DNA of 33,600 bases, taken from JAJDIA01 sp031555735. Its GTDB lineage: Bacteria > Bacteroidota > Bacteroidia > Bacteroidales > Tannerellaceae. The first letter of the stretch is position 1; each line of letters starts with the position of its first letter. The position numbers were made by a program, and so were the translations under genes. A model generated the notes under the pieces. The model made no database searches. It was given only the letters and a program-made list of their open reading frames with translations, and was not told the DNA's origin. Of this stretch, positions 25,876-33,600 are shown in pieces. The stretch is taken from assembly GCA_031555735.1 (NCBI GenBank), contig JAVBUE010000087.1:1-33600 (forward strand), in the 5' to 3' direction.

Positions 25876-27420
25876 ATGAAAAAGCTGCTTTTATCCTTTG
25901 TGACGGCCGCGGCCTTTGTATCCGTACTTGTTTCCTGTGGAAGCCCGTCGAAGACGCCGGAACAGCCTGCTGTTCCCGAAACATTTACCCTTACCCGCGA
26001 TCAGTTGCTCGACAAGATCAAAGGCGGTTGGGCGGGACAAACCATCGGATGTACCTACGGCGGGCCTACGGAGTTCAAATTCAATGGGACGCTGATCCAC
26101 GATTATGTAACGATCAAATGGCTCGACGGCAATGTCAAATGGTATTACGACAACGCGCCGGGATTATACGACGATATCTATATGGACCTCACCTTTGTGG
26201 ATGTGTTCGACCGGTTGGGGCTGGATGCGCCCGTGGATTCGTTCGCGATGGCTTTTGCCCACGCAGGCTATATGCTCTGGCATGCCAACCAGGCGGCGCG
26301 ATACAATATCCTGAACGGTATCATGCCGCCTGCCTCCGGACACTGGATGAACAATCCCCATGCGGATGATATCGACTACCAGATCGAAGCCGACTATTCC
26401 GGACTGATGTCGCCGGGCATGCCGAACGCCGCTTCCGATATATCGGACAAGATCGGGCATATCATGAATTACGGCGACGGATGGTACGGAGGCGTCTATG
26501 TGGGCGCCATGTATTCGTTGGCGTTCATATCAGACGATATCCGCTTTGTGGTGAAGGAAGCGCTGAAAACAATACCCGAAGAAAGCCGGTTTTACCAATG
26601 TATGAACGACGTGATCGGATGGTATGAAGACGATCCCGCCGACTGGAAACAGACCTGGTTCGAATGTGAGCGTAAATGGGGAATGGATTACGGTTGCCCG
26701 GACGGCGTGTTTGTGCCTTTCAATATCGATGCCGTGATCAACTGCGCCTATGTCCTCATCGGACTCTTGTATGGCGACGGGGATTTCGGGCGGACGATGG
26801 AGATCGCCACCCGTTGCGGGCAGGATTCGGATTGCAACCCCGCCACGGCGGCGGGTATCCTGGGTACGATGATCGGCTACAGTGAGATACCGGATGAGTA
26901 CCGGAAGAACCTCCGGGAGGTGGAAGACCGCGACTTTGCCTATACCACCCTTTCACTCAATAAGGTGTATGAGATGAGCAACCGGCATGCCCTGCAAATG
27001 ATCGAACGTCACGGCGGGACGGTGGATGAATTCCATGTCACCCTCGCCTGCCAGCAACCGGTTCCCGTTCGCTACGAAAGCAATTTCGAAGGTTTCGCTC
27101 CGATCGATAAGATAGATATCCGTAAGCCGGTGGATGAAGTGGGCGATTTCACCTTCCGGGGATCGGGCATCGTATTTAAGGGAGCGGTGCAGGCGGATGA
27201 TCCGGCATACGTGGCGAAGGTGGAAATGTACATAGACGGGGTACTGGCAGAAACGGCTTCGCTGCCCGCCTCATTCACCACCCGCCGCCACGAGTTGTTC
27301 TGGAAATACCGCCTGGCGGAAGGCGATCACACGGTTTCCTTCCGATGGCTGAACCCCGACAAGAAAGCGTCGGTGCGTTTTTCCGAGGCAGTTGTCTATG
27401 TGAATACAGAGGCTTCTTAG
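25876..27420 (+). CDS. ADP-ribosylglycohydrolase-fold lipoprotein
   Basis: The 514-residue exported protein has a lipobox at Cys21 (LVSC). Residues about 40-370 match the ADP-ribosylglycohydrolase family: KIKGGWAGQTIGCTYGGPTEF near the start, the metal-binding-type YDDIYMDLTF (about residues 98-107) and GQDSDCNPATAAGILGTMIGY (about 316-336), where the DSD pair would coordinate Mg. The C-terminal part (about 400-514) is a beta-sandwich (DFTFRGSGIVFKG, VEMYIDGVLAETASLP, GDHTVSFRWLNP), resembling a carbohydrate-binding or Ig-like module. Classical members act on ADP-ribosylated proteins in the cytosol; an anchored envelope form may act on another N- or O-glycoside. No TAnnTTTG is certain upstream (TATATTTA near 25850). 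Confidence 0.85.
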   Translation: MKKLLLSFVTAAAFVSVLVSCGSPSKTPEQPAVPETFTLTRDQLLDKIKGGWAGQTIGCTYGGPTEFKFNGTLIHDYVTIKWLDGNVKWYYDNAPGLYDDIYMDLTFVDVFDRLGLDAPVDSFAMAFAHAGYMLWHANQAARYNILNGIMPPASGHWMNNPHADDIDYQIEADYSGLMSPGMPNAASDISDKIGHIMNYGDGWYGGVYVGAMYSLAFISDDIRFVVKEALKTIPEESRFYQCMNDVIGWYEDDPADWKQTWFECERKWGMDYGCPDGVFVPFNIDAVINCAYVLIGLLYGDGDFGRTMEIATRCGQDSDCNPATAAGILGTMIGYSEIPDEYRKNLREVEDRDFAYTTLSLNKVYEMSNRHALQMIERHGGTVDEFHVTLACQQPVPVRYESNFEGFAPIDKIDIRKPVDEVGDFTFRGSGIVFKGAVQADDPAYVAKVEMYIDGVLAETASLPASFTTRRHELFWKYRLAEGDHTVSFRWLNPDKKASVRFSEAVVYVNTEAS

Positions 27421-27442
27421 TGTTAATCAGGAAAAAAAGACA

Positions 27443-27450
27443 TACTTTTG
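27443..27450 (+). promoter_or_regulatory. -7 promoter element for the unknown gene at 27481
   Basis: TACTTTTG fits TAnnTTTG. A longer in-frame start at 27448 overlaps it, so the ATG at 27481 is preferred. Confidence 0.6.
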
Positions 27451-27480
27451 CTGTTGATTCCAAAACGAAACGTAAACAAT

Positions 27481-28248
27481 ATGGGTGATAAGGAAAAAGA
27501 GAAAGGGGATGTGTTCAAGCAGTTTCATGATTCTTTCAGTAAGCTGGAAGGACATTTTCATGTGCTGGAACAACGCATTCCGGTGGAGGCGCAGATGGAA
27601 TATTTCAAACATTCGGAGTTGAAGCGGAATCAAAAGGCGGACTATTCGCTGACCGACGCCCAGTGCGAAGAAACCTTTGCCCTGTTACAGGATGAAGATA
27701 CCCCGGAATACGATAAGAAAGAATACCTTACCCTGTTGGCTTTGTCGAAATCGATCAAAGCCTACCGCCTGTTGGAGCAATATGCCCGCCGCCCCCATCC
27801 GTTGGTGGCCAACTGGGCTTACCTGGCATTGATGGAATCGCGGATTGCCCTCGAGTCCGAGATGTCTGACGAGAAACAGATCTTCATCTCCACCGGGTTA
27901 GGCGGCAAAGAGAATAAGCTGCGGTTCTATGTGCTGGTTCTGTCGGTGGGCAACCAACCCTTTCAGGCATACCAGCGCGATGTGATCGAGCGTGAGTTCA
28001 CCTTTGCCCTTCCCCAGCTGGATTGCGAGATTGAATACCTACGGATCAACGAGAATTATGTGGAACTGCTGTTCCTCATCTCCGTGAAAGCGGATATCAA
28101 AGCCGTCCTGGACCAGGTGATTGGCGAATGTAACCAATATGGTAATTTCTTGTTCGAGCTGTTTACGATTACGAATGTGAAGGAACTGAATGCGGAAGAA
28201 ATCGCGTCTATTATAGAAAGGAATGGAGACAGTCAGGCAGGCAATTAA
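27481..28248 (+). CDS. Conserved-looking cytoplasmic protein of unknown function
   Basis: I do not recognise this family. The 255-residue product has no signal peptide or membrane helix. The N-terminal third is charged and helical (KEKEKGDVFKQFHDSFSKLEGHFHVLE). The middle part (about residues 60-125) has a HEAT-like helical look (EYLTLLALSKSIKAYRLLEQYA, PHPLVANWAYLALMES), and the C-terminal half has alternating strands and helices (LRFYVLVLSVGNQPF, CEIEYLRINENYVELLFLI). It begins a probable four-gene transcript with gtrA- and gtrB-like genes, overlapping the next gene by 26 bases. A link to envelope sugar modification is suggested only by position. Confidence 0.8.
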   Translation: MGDKEKEKGDVFKQFHDSFSKLEGHFHVLEQRIPVEAQMEYFKHSELKRNQKADYSLTDAQCEETFALLQDEDTPEYDKKEYLTLLALSKSIKAYRLLEQYARRPHPLVANWAYLALMESRIALESEMSDEKQIFISTGLGGKENKLRFYVLVLSVGNQPFQAYQRDVIEREFTFALPQLDCEIEYLRINENYVELLFLISVKADIKAVLDQVIGECNQYGNFLFELFTITNVKELNAEEIASIIERNGDSQAGN

Positions 28249-28612
28249 GTATGGTATTGTCGGGGTCGGCAATACGTTGATCACCGCGTTGGTGATCTGG
28301 ATATTGATGAAAGGGTTGGGGTGTTCGGATGTGTTGTCCAATAGTGTGGGATACGCCGCCGGTGTGTTAAACAGCTTTCTTTGGAACAGGAAGTGGACGT
28401 TCAGGAGCGACGCCGGATGGATGAGCAGCGGTTTCCGCTTCCTCGTCGCCTTCGGTATCTGTTACCTGCTACAGTTGGCGCTGCTGGTCTATGTGCTGAA
28501 CCGGTATCTGCCCATCGATCCGTATTACAACCAGTTGCTGGCGATGGTATTCTATACGGCCATCAATTTCGTCATGAATAAGTATTATACCTTTAAAGTC
28601 GATCCGATATGA
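28223..28612 (+). CDS. GtrA family membrane protein
   Basis: The 129-residue protein has four predicted membrane helices (about 8-30, 37-55, 68-90, 100-122) and the family signatures KYGIVGVGNTLI near the start, GYAAGVLNSFLWNRKWTF in the middle and NFVMNKYYTF at the end. GtrA-type proteins are thought to flip or handle polyprenyl-phosphate-linked sugars. It overlaps the previous gene by 26 bases and the following glycosyltransferase by ATGA, so it is translated as part of one operon with that enzyme. Confidence 0.9.
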   Translation: METVRQAIKYGIVGVGNTLITALVIWILMKGLGCSDVLSNSVGYAAGVLNSFLWNRKWTFRSDAGWMSSGFRFLVAFGICYLLQLALLVYVLNRYLPIDPYYNQLLAMVFYTAINFVMNKYYTFKVDPI

Positions 28613-29544
28613 AGAAACTGGCGGTTATTATTCCCTGCTACAACGAAGAACTGGTGATTGCCGAATCCTACCGGCGCGTCAGGGAGGTATTGGCAGCATT
28701 GCCTCATCCGTCGGAGATCATTTTTGTCAACGACGGGAGTAAGGATCGTACGCGCATCCTGCTGGACGAGATCGCCGCCACGGATGAATCGGTGAAGGTG
28801 ATCCACTTCTCCCGTAACTTCGGCCACCAGCCGGCGGTCACGGCGGGTATCCATCATTGTGAAGCCGACCTGGCATTCATTATCGATGCCGACATGCAGG
28901 ATCCTCCCGAGCTATTTCCCGATATCCTGGCGCTCCGTGAAAAGGAAGAAGCCAACGTGGTGTATTGCGTGCGGAAATCACGCGAGGGTGAAAGCTTTTT
29001 CAAACTCTTCACCTCGAAGATGTTCTATCGGACGATGAACGCCATGAGCGAAGTGAATTTCCCGCTTGATACGGGTGATTTCCGGTTGATCGACCGGACG
29101 GTGATGGACGAGTTCAATAAACTGCGTGAGAAGGGCAAATACATACGCGGCCTGATCAGTTGGCTGGGTTTCAAACAAATCCCCTATTATTACGAACGGG
29201 AGGCGCGTATCGCAGGTGTGACGAAGTATCCGCTGAAGGTTATGCTCCGCTTCGCTTCCAACGCCCTGCTGTATTTCTCCAAGAAACCGCTGATGATGGC
29301 GATGGGAATGGGCTTCCTCGCCGTACTGATCGGTATCGTACTGGCGGTTTGGTTCTCCCTGGGTAAGATCTACGGCTATGTGAGCGCGGAGTCGGGGTGG
29401 ACGTCCATTGTTACCATCGTGATCTTCTTCGGCGGCGTGCAACTGATCACTGTTGGTGTGCTGGGGCAGTACATCGGAATCCTGTTCGACGAGATCAAGG
29501 CCCGCCCCGAATATATCGTGGAAGATAAAAAGAATTTCAAGTAA
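28609..29544 (+). CDS. GtrB/DPM1-like family 2 glycosyltransferase
   Basis: Probably transfers a sugar from a nucleotide donor to polyprenyl phosphate at the inner membrane. The 311-residue protein has the GT2 N-terminal domain: VIIPCYNEE (7-15), FVNDGSKDRT, HFSRNFGHQPAV and the metal-binding DADMQDPPE. Two C-terminal membrane helices follow (about 230-255 and 265-290), then GQYIGILFDEIKARPEYIVE, a typical GtrB/ArnC-like ending. Together with the ATGA-overlapping GtrA gene it fits a glucosyl-type surface polysaccharide modification pair. No third, gene-specific transferase is seen next to it. Confidence 0.92.
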   Translation: MKKLAVIIPCYNEELVIAESYRRVREVLAALPHPSEIIFVNDGSKDRTRILLDEIAATDESVKVIHFSRNFGHQPAVTAGIHHCEADLAFIIDADMQDPPELFPDILALREKEEANVVYCVRKSREGESFFKLFTSKMFYRTMNAMSEVNFPLDTGDFRLIDRTVMDEFNKLREKGKYIRGLISWLGFKQIPYYYEREARIAGVTKYPLKVMLRFASNALLYFSKKPLMMAMGMGFLAVLIGIVLAVWFSLGKIYGYVSAESGWTSIVTIVIFFGGVQLITVGVLGQYIGILFDEIKARPEYIVEDKKNFK

Positions 29545-29572
29545 AGGGATCTCCCTCTAAATACAATACGCT

Positions 29573-30505
29573 ATGCCGTTAAACCTGCAAAAGAATCTCC
29601 CTGCCATCGAGCTGTTGAAGAAGGAGCATATCTTTGTGATGGACTCGCTCCGGGCTTCCACCCAGGATATCCGTCCCCTTCGTGTAGTGGTGTTAAACCT
29701 GATGCCGTTGAAGATTACGACGGAGACCGACCTGATCCGCCTCCTCAGTAACTCGCCCTTGCAGGTGGAACTCGACTTTATGAAGATCAAAGGGCATACG
29801 CCCAAGAATACGCCGATCGAACACATGCAGGCGTTTTATAAGGACTTTGATGAGATTGCCGCGGATTACTATGACGGTATGATCGTCACCGGCGCCCCTG
29901 TCGAACAAATGCCGTTTGAAGAAGTGACGTATTGGGAGGAGGTGACCGGTATATTCGACTGGGCGCGTACGCACGTGACGTCCACCTTCTATATCTGCTG
30001 GGCGGCACAGGCGGGGCTGTATCATTTCCACGGTATTCCCAAATACGATCTCCCCGCGAAGATGTTCGGCGTGTTCCGCCATACGGTACGTGAACCGCAT
30101 CTGCCGATCTTCCGCGGTTTCGATGATGAGTTTTATGTTCCCCACAGCCGGCATACGGAGATACGGCGCGATGATATGCTGAAAGTACCGGCCATCCGTA
30201 TCCTTTCCGAAAGTGAAGAATCGGGCGTCTATATGGCGATGACACGCGGCGGACGGGAGTTCTACATCACCGGTCATTCCGAATATTCGCCCTATACGCT
30301 GAACGATGAATACATGCGCGATCTGGGGAAAGGATTACCGATCGCTGTCCCCCGGAATTATTACCGCAACAACGACCCGGCGTCAGGCCCTGTTGTCCGT
30401 TGGCGCGGGCATGCCAACCTGTTGTTTACCAACTGGCTGAACTATTACGTGTATCAGGAAACGCCGTTCCGGGTGGAAGATATCAAACTGTTGGGAGATC
30501 TCTGA
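29573..30505 (+). CDS. metA: Homoserine O-acyltransferase MetA, probably acetyl-CoA-using
   Basis: First committed step of methionine synthesis. The 310-residue class-I glutamine amidotransferase-like protein shows Cys142 (FYICWAAQAGLYH) as nucleophile and the GHSEYSP motif with the catalytic His and Glu. Residue 111 is Glu (TGAPVEQM); published work on this family ties Glu at 111 to acetyl-CoA and Gly to succinyl-CoA, so O-acetylhomoserine is the likely product. The gene starts 28 bases after the glycosyltransferase stop and may share its transcript. The U32 gene begins two bases after its stop codon. Confidence 0.94.
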   Translation: MPLNLQKNLPAIELLKKEHIFVMDSLRASTQDIRPLRVVVLNLMPLKITTETDLIRLLSNSPLQVELDFMKIKGHTPKNTPIEHMQAFYKDFDEIAADYYDGMIVTGAPVEQMPFEEVTYWEEVTGIFDWARTHVTSTFYICWAAQAGLYHFHGIPKYDLPAKMFGVFRHTVREPHLPIFRGFDDEFYVPHSRHTEIRRDDMLKVPAIRILSESEESGVYMAMTRGGREFYITGHSEYSPYTLNDEYMRDLGKGLPIAVPRNYYRNNDPASGPVVRWRGHANLLFTNWLNYYVYQETPFRVEDIKLLGDL

Positions 30506-30507
30506 CC

Positions 30508-32346
30508 ATGCCTGCACACGTCCGTGCCATTGAGCTGTTGTCGCCGGCTAAAGATCTTGCTTGCGGGATCGAGGCGATCAACCACGGGGCGGATGCCGTA
30601 TATATCGGCGCTCCCCGGTTCAGCGCCCGTGCGGCGGCAGGCAACAGCCTGGAAGATATTGCCGCCCTCTGCGGGTATGCGCATACCTTCGATGCCCGGG
30701 TCTATGTAGCCCTGAATACCATCCTCAAAGAAGACGAGCTGGCGGAAGCCGAACACCTGATTCACCGGTTGTATGCCTGCGGCGTGGATGCCCTGATCGT
30801 ACAGGATATGGGGATCACACGGATGGATCTTCCCCCGATACCCTTACATGCCAGCACGCAGACCGACAACCGGACAGCCGAGAAGGTGCGGTTTCTCCAG
30901 GAAGCCGGATTCCGGCAGGTGGTGCTGGCGAGGGAACTTCCCCTGGCGGACATCCGCCGGATCGCGGATGAAACGACCGTGCCGCTGGAGGTATTCGTCC
31001 ACGGCGCCTTATGTGTGAGCTACAGCGGGCAATGTTACCTGAGCGCCGCCCTGAGCGGACGGAGCGCCAACCGGGGTGAATGTGCCCAGTACTGCCGGTT
31101 GCCTTATACGCTGGAGGATGCCGGCGGGCAGGTGATTATCCGCAACAAACACCTGCTTTCCCTGCGCGACCTGAACCGTTCGGATCAGTTGGAAGCGCTG
31201 TTGGATGCCGGCGTATCCTCTTTCAAGATTGAAGGACGGCTGAAAGAAGCTGCCTATGTAAAGAATATCACGGCCTGGTACCGCCGGAAACTGGATGCTG
31301 TACTGACCCGTCGGCCGGAATACCGGCGCGCATCAACCGGCCGTTCCGTTTATACGTTTGATCCCGATCCGGAGAAAAGTTTCAACCGGGGTTTCACCTC
31401 CTTTTTCCTGCATAAACGGACGGCGGATATCACCTCCTTCGATACACCCAAGTGGATGGGCGAACCGGTAGGGACGGTCAAGGAGCTGAAAGGAAATTCC
31501 TTCACAGTGGCGGGCGTCAGGTCGTTGCATAACGGCGACGGGCTTACATTCTTCAACAGCCGGGGCGAACTGGAAGGTTTCCGCGTCAACCGGGTGGAAG
31601 ACAACCGGGTGTATCCTGCCGAGATGCCCTCGATCCGTCCTAAGACGCCGCTCTACCGTAATTACGACCACGACTTCGACAGGTTGCTCTCCAAGCCTTC
31701 GGCTGAACGGATGATCGCCGTCCGCCTTTCGTTTCTGGAAAATGCCTTCGGCTTTACCCTTTGCCTGGAAGATGAATCCGGTGCGCGGGTTATGGTTGCA
31801 CAGCCGTTTGCCAAAGAACCGGCACGGCGGGATCAGGCAGAAAATATCCGCATCCAATTGTCGAAACTGGGGAATACGCCGTTCCGGGCTACCGCAGTGG
31901 ATGTCTCCCTGTCTGCCAACCTGTTTGTGCCCTCTTCCCTGCTGGCTGATTTGCGTCGGGTAGGGGTGGAGAAACTGTTGGCATGCCGGAAGATGCGTTA
32001 TCAACGGGAATGGACCCATCCCCGGGTAAAAGTTCAGGCGGAGAAGAAGCCGCTTTTCCCCACCGGGAAGCTGACCTACCTGGGCAATGTGTCCAATACA
32101 AAAGCCGCCTCTTTCTACCTCGACCATGGTGTGACGCAGGTGGACGAAGCCTTTGAACTGAACCCTTTGCGGGATGTACCCCTTATGTTCGCTAAACACT
32201 GCCTGCGTTACAGCATGGGTTGGTGTCCGGTGCATCAGAAACAACCCTCTCCCTACAAGGAACCTTATTACCTGGTGTATAAAGACACCCGCCTCCGCCT
32301 CGAATTCGATTGTCAACAATGCCAGATGCGCATTATCCAATCATAA
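30508..32346 (+). CDS. U32 family protein, RlhA/YdcP-like
   Basis: The 612-residue protein carries the peptidase U32 core (IELLSPAKDLACGIEAINHGADAVYIG at the start, LHASTQTDN, VFVHGALCVSYSGQCYLSA, NRGECAQYCRLPY, SSFKIEGRLKEAAYVK) followed by a long C-terminal part as in RlhA-type members (DUF3656 region) ending in CQQC. In E. coli the RlhA homologue is needed for hydroxylation of a 23S rRNA cytidine; despite the family name, rRNA or tRNA modification with prephenate and Fe-S cluster cysteines is more likely than proteolysis. The ATG at 30508 lies two bases after the metA stop, with GGGAG upstream. A longer frame to 30400 overlaps metA and is rejected. Confidence 0.86.
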   Translation: MPAHVRAIELLSPAKDLACGIEAINHGADAVYIGAPRFSARAAAGNSLEDIAALCGYAHTFDARVYVALNTILKEDELAEAEHLIHRLYACGVDALIVQDMGITRMDLPPIPLHASTQTDNRTAEKVRFLQEAGFRQVVLARELPLADIRRIADETTVPLEVFVHGALCVSYSGQCYLSAALSGRSANRGECAQYCRLPYTLEDAGGQVIIRNKHLLSLRDLNRSDQLEALLDAGVSSFKIEGRLKEAAYVKNITAWYRRKLDAVLTRRPEYRRASTGRSVYTFDPDPEKSFNRGFTSFFLHKRTADITSFDTPKWMGEPVGTVKELKGNSFTVAGVRSLHNGDGLTFFNSRGELEGFRVNRVEDNRVYPAEMPSIRPKTPLYRNYDHDFDRLLSKPSAERMIAVRLSFLENAFGFTLCLEDESGARVMVAQPFAKEPARRDQAENIRIQLSKLGNTPFRATAVDVSLSANLFVPSSLLADLRRVGVEKLLACRKMRYQREWTHPRVKVQAEKKPLFPTGKLTYLGNVSNTKAASFYLDHGVTQVDEAFELNPLRDVPLMFAKHCLRYSMGWCPVHQKQPSPYKEPYYLVYKDTRLRLEFDCQQCQMRIIQS

Positions 32347-32376
32347 TTAATCATTTATCATTAATCGTTAATCATT
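32346..32376. repeat. Short ATTAATCAT-type repeat cluster
   Basis: Four near-copies of [A/T]TTAATCAT or ATTTATCAT fill the 30-base gap before the cyclophilin gene. Low-complexity, AT-rich; role unknown. Confidence 0.4.
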
Positions 32377-33195
32377 ATGAAGAAGACCCTGTTGTTCTCC
32401 CTGATCTGTTTGTTCGCCCTGAGTAGCTGTGCCGACAAACCGCTTGATCCTAACAAACCGGTGTATGTAACCATCTCTACAACGATGGGCGACGTGACCG
32501 TTATGCTGTATGACGATACCCCGTTGCATCGGGATAATTTCATCAAACTCTGTCAGACCCAGGCGTATGAGAACGTCCTTTTCCACCGCATCATCAAAGA
32601 CTTTGTGGTGCAGGGAGGTGATCCGACCAGCAAAGCGCATGAACCGGGGATCTTATACGGCGACGGGTATGGCGATTATACCATACCTGCTGAAATCGTA
32701 CCCCGCCACTTCAACAAGAAAGGCGCCCTGATCGATGCCAAAGAGAGTGATGCCGATAATCCCGATCGGGTATCGGCAGGCACCCAGTTCTGTTTCGTAC
32801 AGGGCAAGGTATTGAATGAAGAGGAATTGGCGCAGAAAGAAATCCGCATCAATGAGACCCGCCGTAACTGGCTCTACTACAAATACCGCAAACAGTTGAA
32901 AGCGGAACAGCCCTTCCTGGCCGATAGTGTGAACGAAGCCGAACTGCATACGCGGGCTTCCATCATGGTGGCGGATACGTTGGATGTGTTAGGCGCGTAC
33001 GTCATTCCGGAAGACCGGCGCGAGGTATATCGTACGATCGGTGGCGTGCCGCATCTCGACGGTTCTGTTACCATCTTCGGCGAAGTGGTGGAAGGCTTTG
33101 ATATCGTAGAGAAGATGTCGCTCGTGGCTACCGACAAGAACGGCCGTCCGCTGCAAGACGTATGGGTGACTGCCACCCGCGTGTTTCAGAAATAG
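32377..33195 (+). CDS. Cyclophilin-type peptidylprolyl isomerase lipoprotein
   Basis: The 272-residue envelope protein has lipobox LSSC (Cys18). The cyclophilin domain starts at VTISTTMGDVTVMLYDD and contains FHRIIKDFVVQGGDP (catalytic Arg in FHR), GTQFCFVQG and the DGSVTIFGEVVEGFDIVEKM end. Between FCFVQGK (about residue 148) and HLDGSVTIFG (about 227) is a charged helical insertion of roughly 75 residues (KEIRINETRRNWLYYKYRKQLKAEQ...), which most cyclophilins lack and which could add chaperone or partner binding. It lies 30 bases after the U32 gene, with an ATTAATCAT-type short repeat in the gap. Confidence 0.93.
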   Translation: MKKTLLFSLICLFALSSCADKPLDPNKPVYVTISTTMGDVTVMLYDDTPLHRDNFIKLCQTQAYENVLFHRIIKDFVVQGGDPTSKAHEPGILYGDGYGDYTIPAEIVPRHFNKKGALIDAKESDADNPDRVSAGTQFCFVQGKVLNEEELAQKEIRINETRRNWLYYKYRKQLKAEQPFLADSVNEAELHTRASIMVADTLDVLGAYVIPEDRREVYRTIGGVPHLDGSVTIFGEVVEGFDIVEKMSLVATDKNGRPLQDVWVTATRVFQK

Positions 33196-33321
33196 CCTTT
33201 CCGGAATAATCGACAAAAGAAGCGTTTCGTGCAGAGATTCGTGCTGTTCATTAAATGATTTTGCCGCTTAGATGGAAAGAATGGACATTTGCTTCATGTT
33301 AAATCACTAAACAGTTAAGTC

Positions 33322-33468
33322 ATGAAGAAATCAATGGTCGTTATTATGCATACCCTGTTCTGGTTATGCTTTCCTGTTATCCTGACATTTAGCCGGTGGG
33401 CTGCACAGTTTAACACGCTCCCAGGTTTTGACAGGCCATCAGTCAAAAGTCCTTGGAGTATTTCCTGA
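33322..33468 (+). pseudogene. Possible remnant of a membrane sensor kinase gene (48 residues)
   Basis: The frame starts MKKSMVVIMHTLFWLCFPVI, one hydrophobic segment, and stops after 48 residues. The H-x-L-F-W pattern near the start is like the N-terminus of LytS-type histidine kinases in Bacteroidetes. No ribosome-binding site is clear and nothing kinase-like continues after the stop codon. It may be a truncated gene, a small membrane peptide or chance; the similarity is weak. Confidence 0.25.
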
Positions 33469-33501
33469 CTTTGACACAATTTCAGCTTAATAGAATTTCA
33501 C

Positions 33502-33516
33502 ATCTGATAATCAGAT
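33502..33516. promoter_or_regulatory. Palindrome, possible operator
   Basis: ATCTGAT and ATCAGAT around a single A form a perfect 7-bp inverted repeat, about 50 bases upstream of a -7 element pointing out of the window. Confidence 0.35.
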
Positions 33517-33567
33517 ATATACAACTATCTGTTGGGTGATTTGGGTGACGCAACGGTTGAAAACTGC

Positions 33568-33575
33568 TATATTTG
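33568..33575 (+). promoter_or_regulatory. -7 promoter element pointing out of the window
   Basis: TATATTTG fits TAnnTTTG. A TTTG lies at 33540-33543, slightly farther than the usual spacing. Confidence 0.45.
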
Positions 33576-33600
33576 CACATGTTTGTGCGCAAAAAGAAAA

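Larger units (their letters stand above)
33196..33600. other. Mostly non-coding right end of the window
   Basis: Holds one short frame (33322-33468), an inverted repeat TTTTGAC-N9-GTCAAAA (33426-33448), a palindrome ATCTGAT-a-ATCAGAT (33502-33516) and a -7 element (33568-33575) that probably serves a gene beyond the window. Nothing else is visible. Confidence 0.5.

Noticed and set aside
31333..32340. A 335-residue - strand frame antisense to the U32 gene
   Set aside because: It mirrors a clear coding gene and shows no recognisable motif or ribosome-binding site.

Overview
The window reads as a Bacteroidales chromosome, most like Parabacteroides/Tannerellaceae; the genus is an inference. Support comes from SusC/SusD pairs, an ECF sigma/FecR pair, lipoproteins with an acidic run after the lipobox cysteine, and at least a dozen -7 promoter elements of the Bacteroidetes form TAnnTTTG. 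No tRNA, rRNA, transposase, integrase or CRISPR array was seen.

Layout. 1-480 is a non-coding repeat block (array A). 490-6099 holds sodB, a pyruvoyl-dependent arginine decarboxylase, a surface lipoprotein, a monooxygenase-domain lipoprotein, an L-cysteine desulfidase and a predicted outer-membrane beta-barrel, mostly as single-gene units. 6261-17197 is a glycan-utilisation region on the + strand: GH20 hexosaminidase lipoprotein, TlpA-like lipoprotein, ECF sigma factor, a six-hairpin glycosidase, FecR-type anti-sigma, SusC with an STN domain, and SusD, closed by a strong terminator. 17353-22153 is on the - strand: DUF362 protein and a membrane polyferredoxin, then tgt and lptG. 22327-24539 holds a 73-residue unknown protein (-), a free-standing alanyl-tRNA editing-type domain protein (+) and pgk (+). 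24607-25110 is a second repeat block (array B) between the facing 3' ends of pgk and a LEA-like lipoprotein. 25876-33195 is a + strand run: ADP-ribosylglycohydrolase-type lipoprotein, unknown protein, GtrA, GtrB-like glycosyltransferase, MetA, a U32 family protein and a cyclophilin lipoprotein. 33196-33600 is mostly non-coding, with a short possible gene remnant.

How genes work together. The sigma/FecR/SusC-STN set fits trans-envelope signalling: substrate at SusC/SusD would signal through STN to FecR and release the sigma factor to raise expression of the locus. The glycosidase sits between sigma and anti-sigma, so its supply is tied to the switch. DUF362 and the polyferredoxin form a two-gene unit in which both proteins carry twin-arginine motifs, one at the N-terminus and one internal, as in a NapH-NapG fusion. 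tgt and lptG overlap by ATGA.

The most interesting unexplained structure is the pair of repeat blocks. Each has exactly five degenerate 22-bp tandem units, and they are in opposite orientations. Both share a flanking module (ACAATCATAGGTGGA) at nearly the same distance and a 22-nt hairpin. Block B adds a second 22-bp tandem array and a 17-bp perfect inverted repeat enclosing 306 bp. A 22-bp period is not a multiple of three, so this is not coding sequence; it looks like a dispersed, phased intergenic element.
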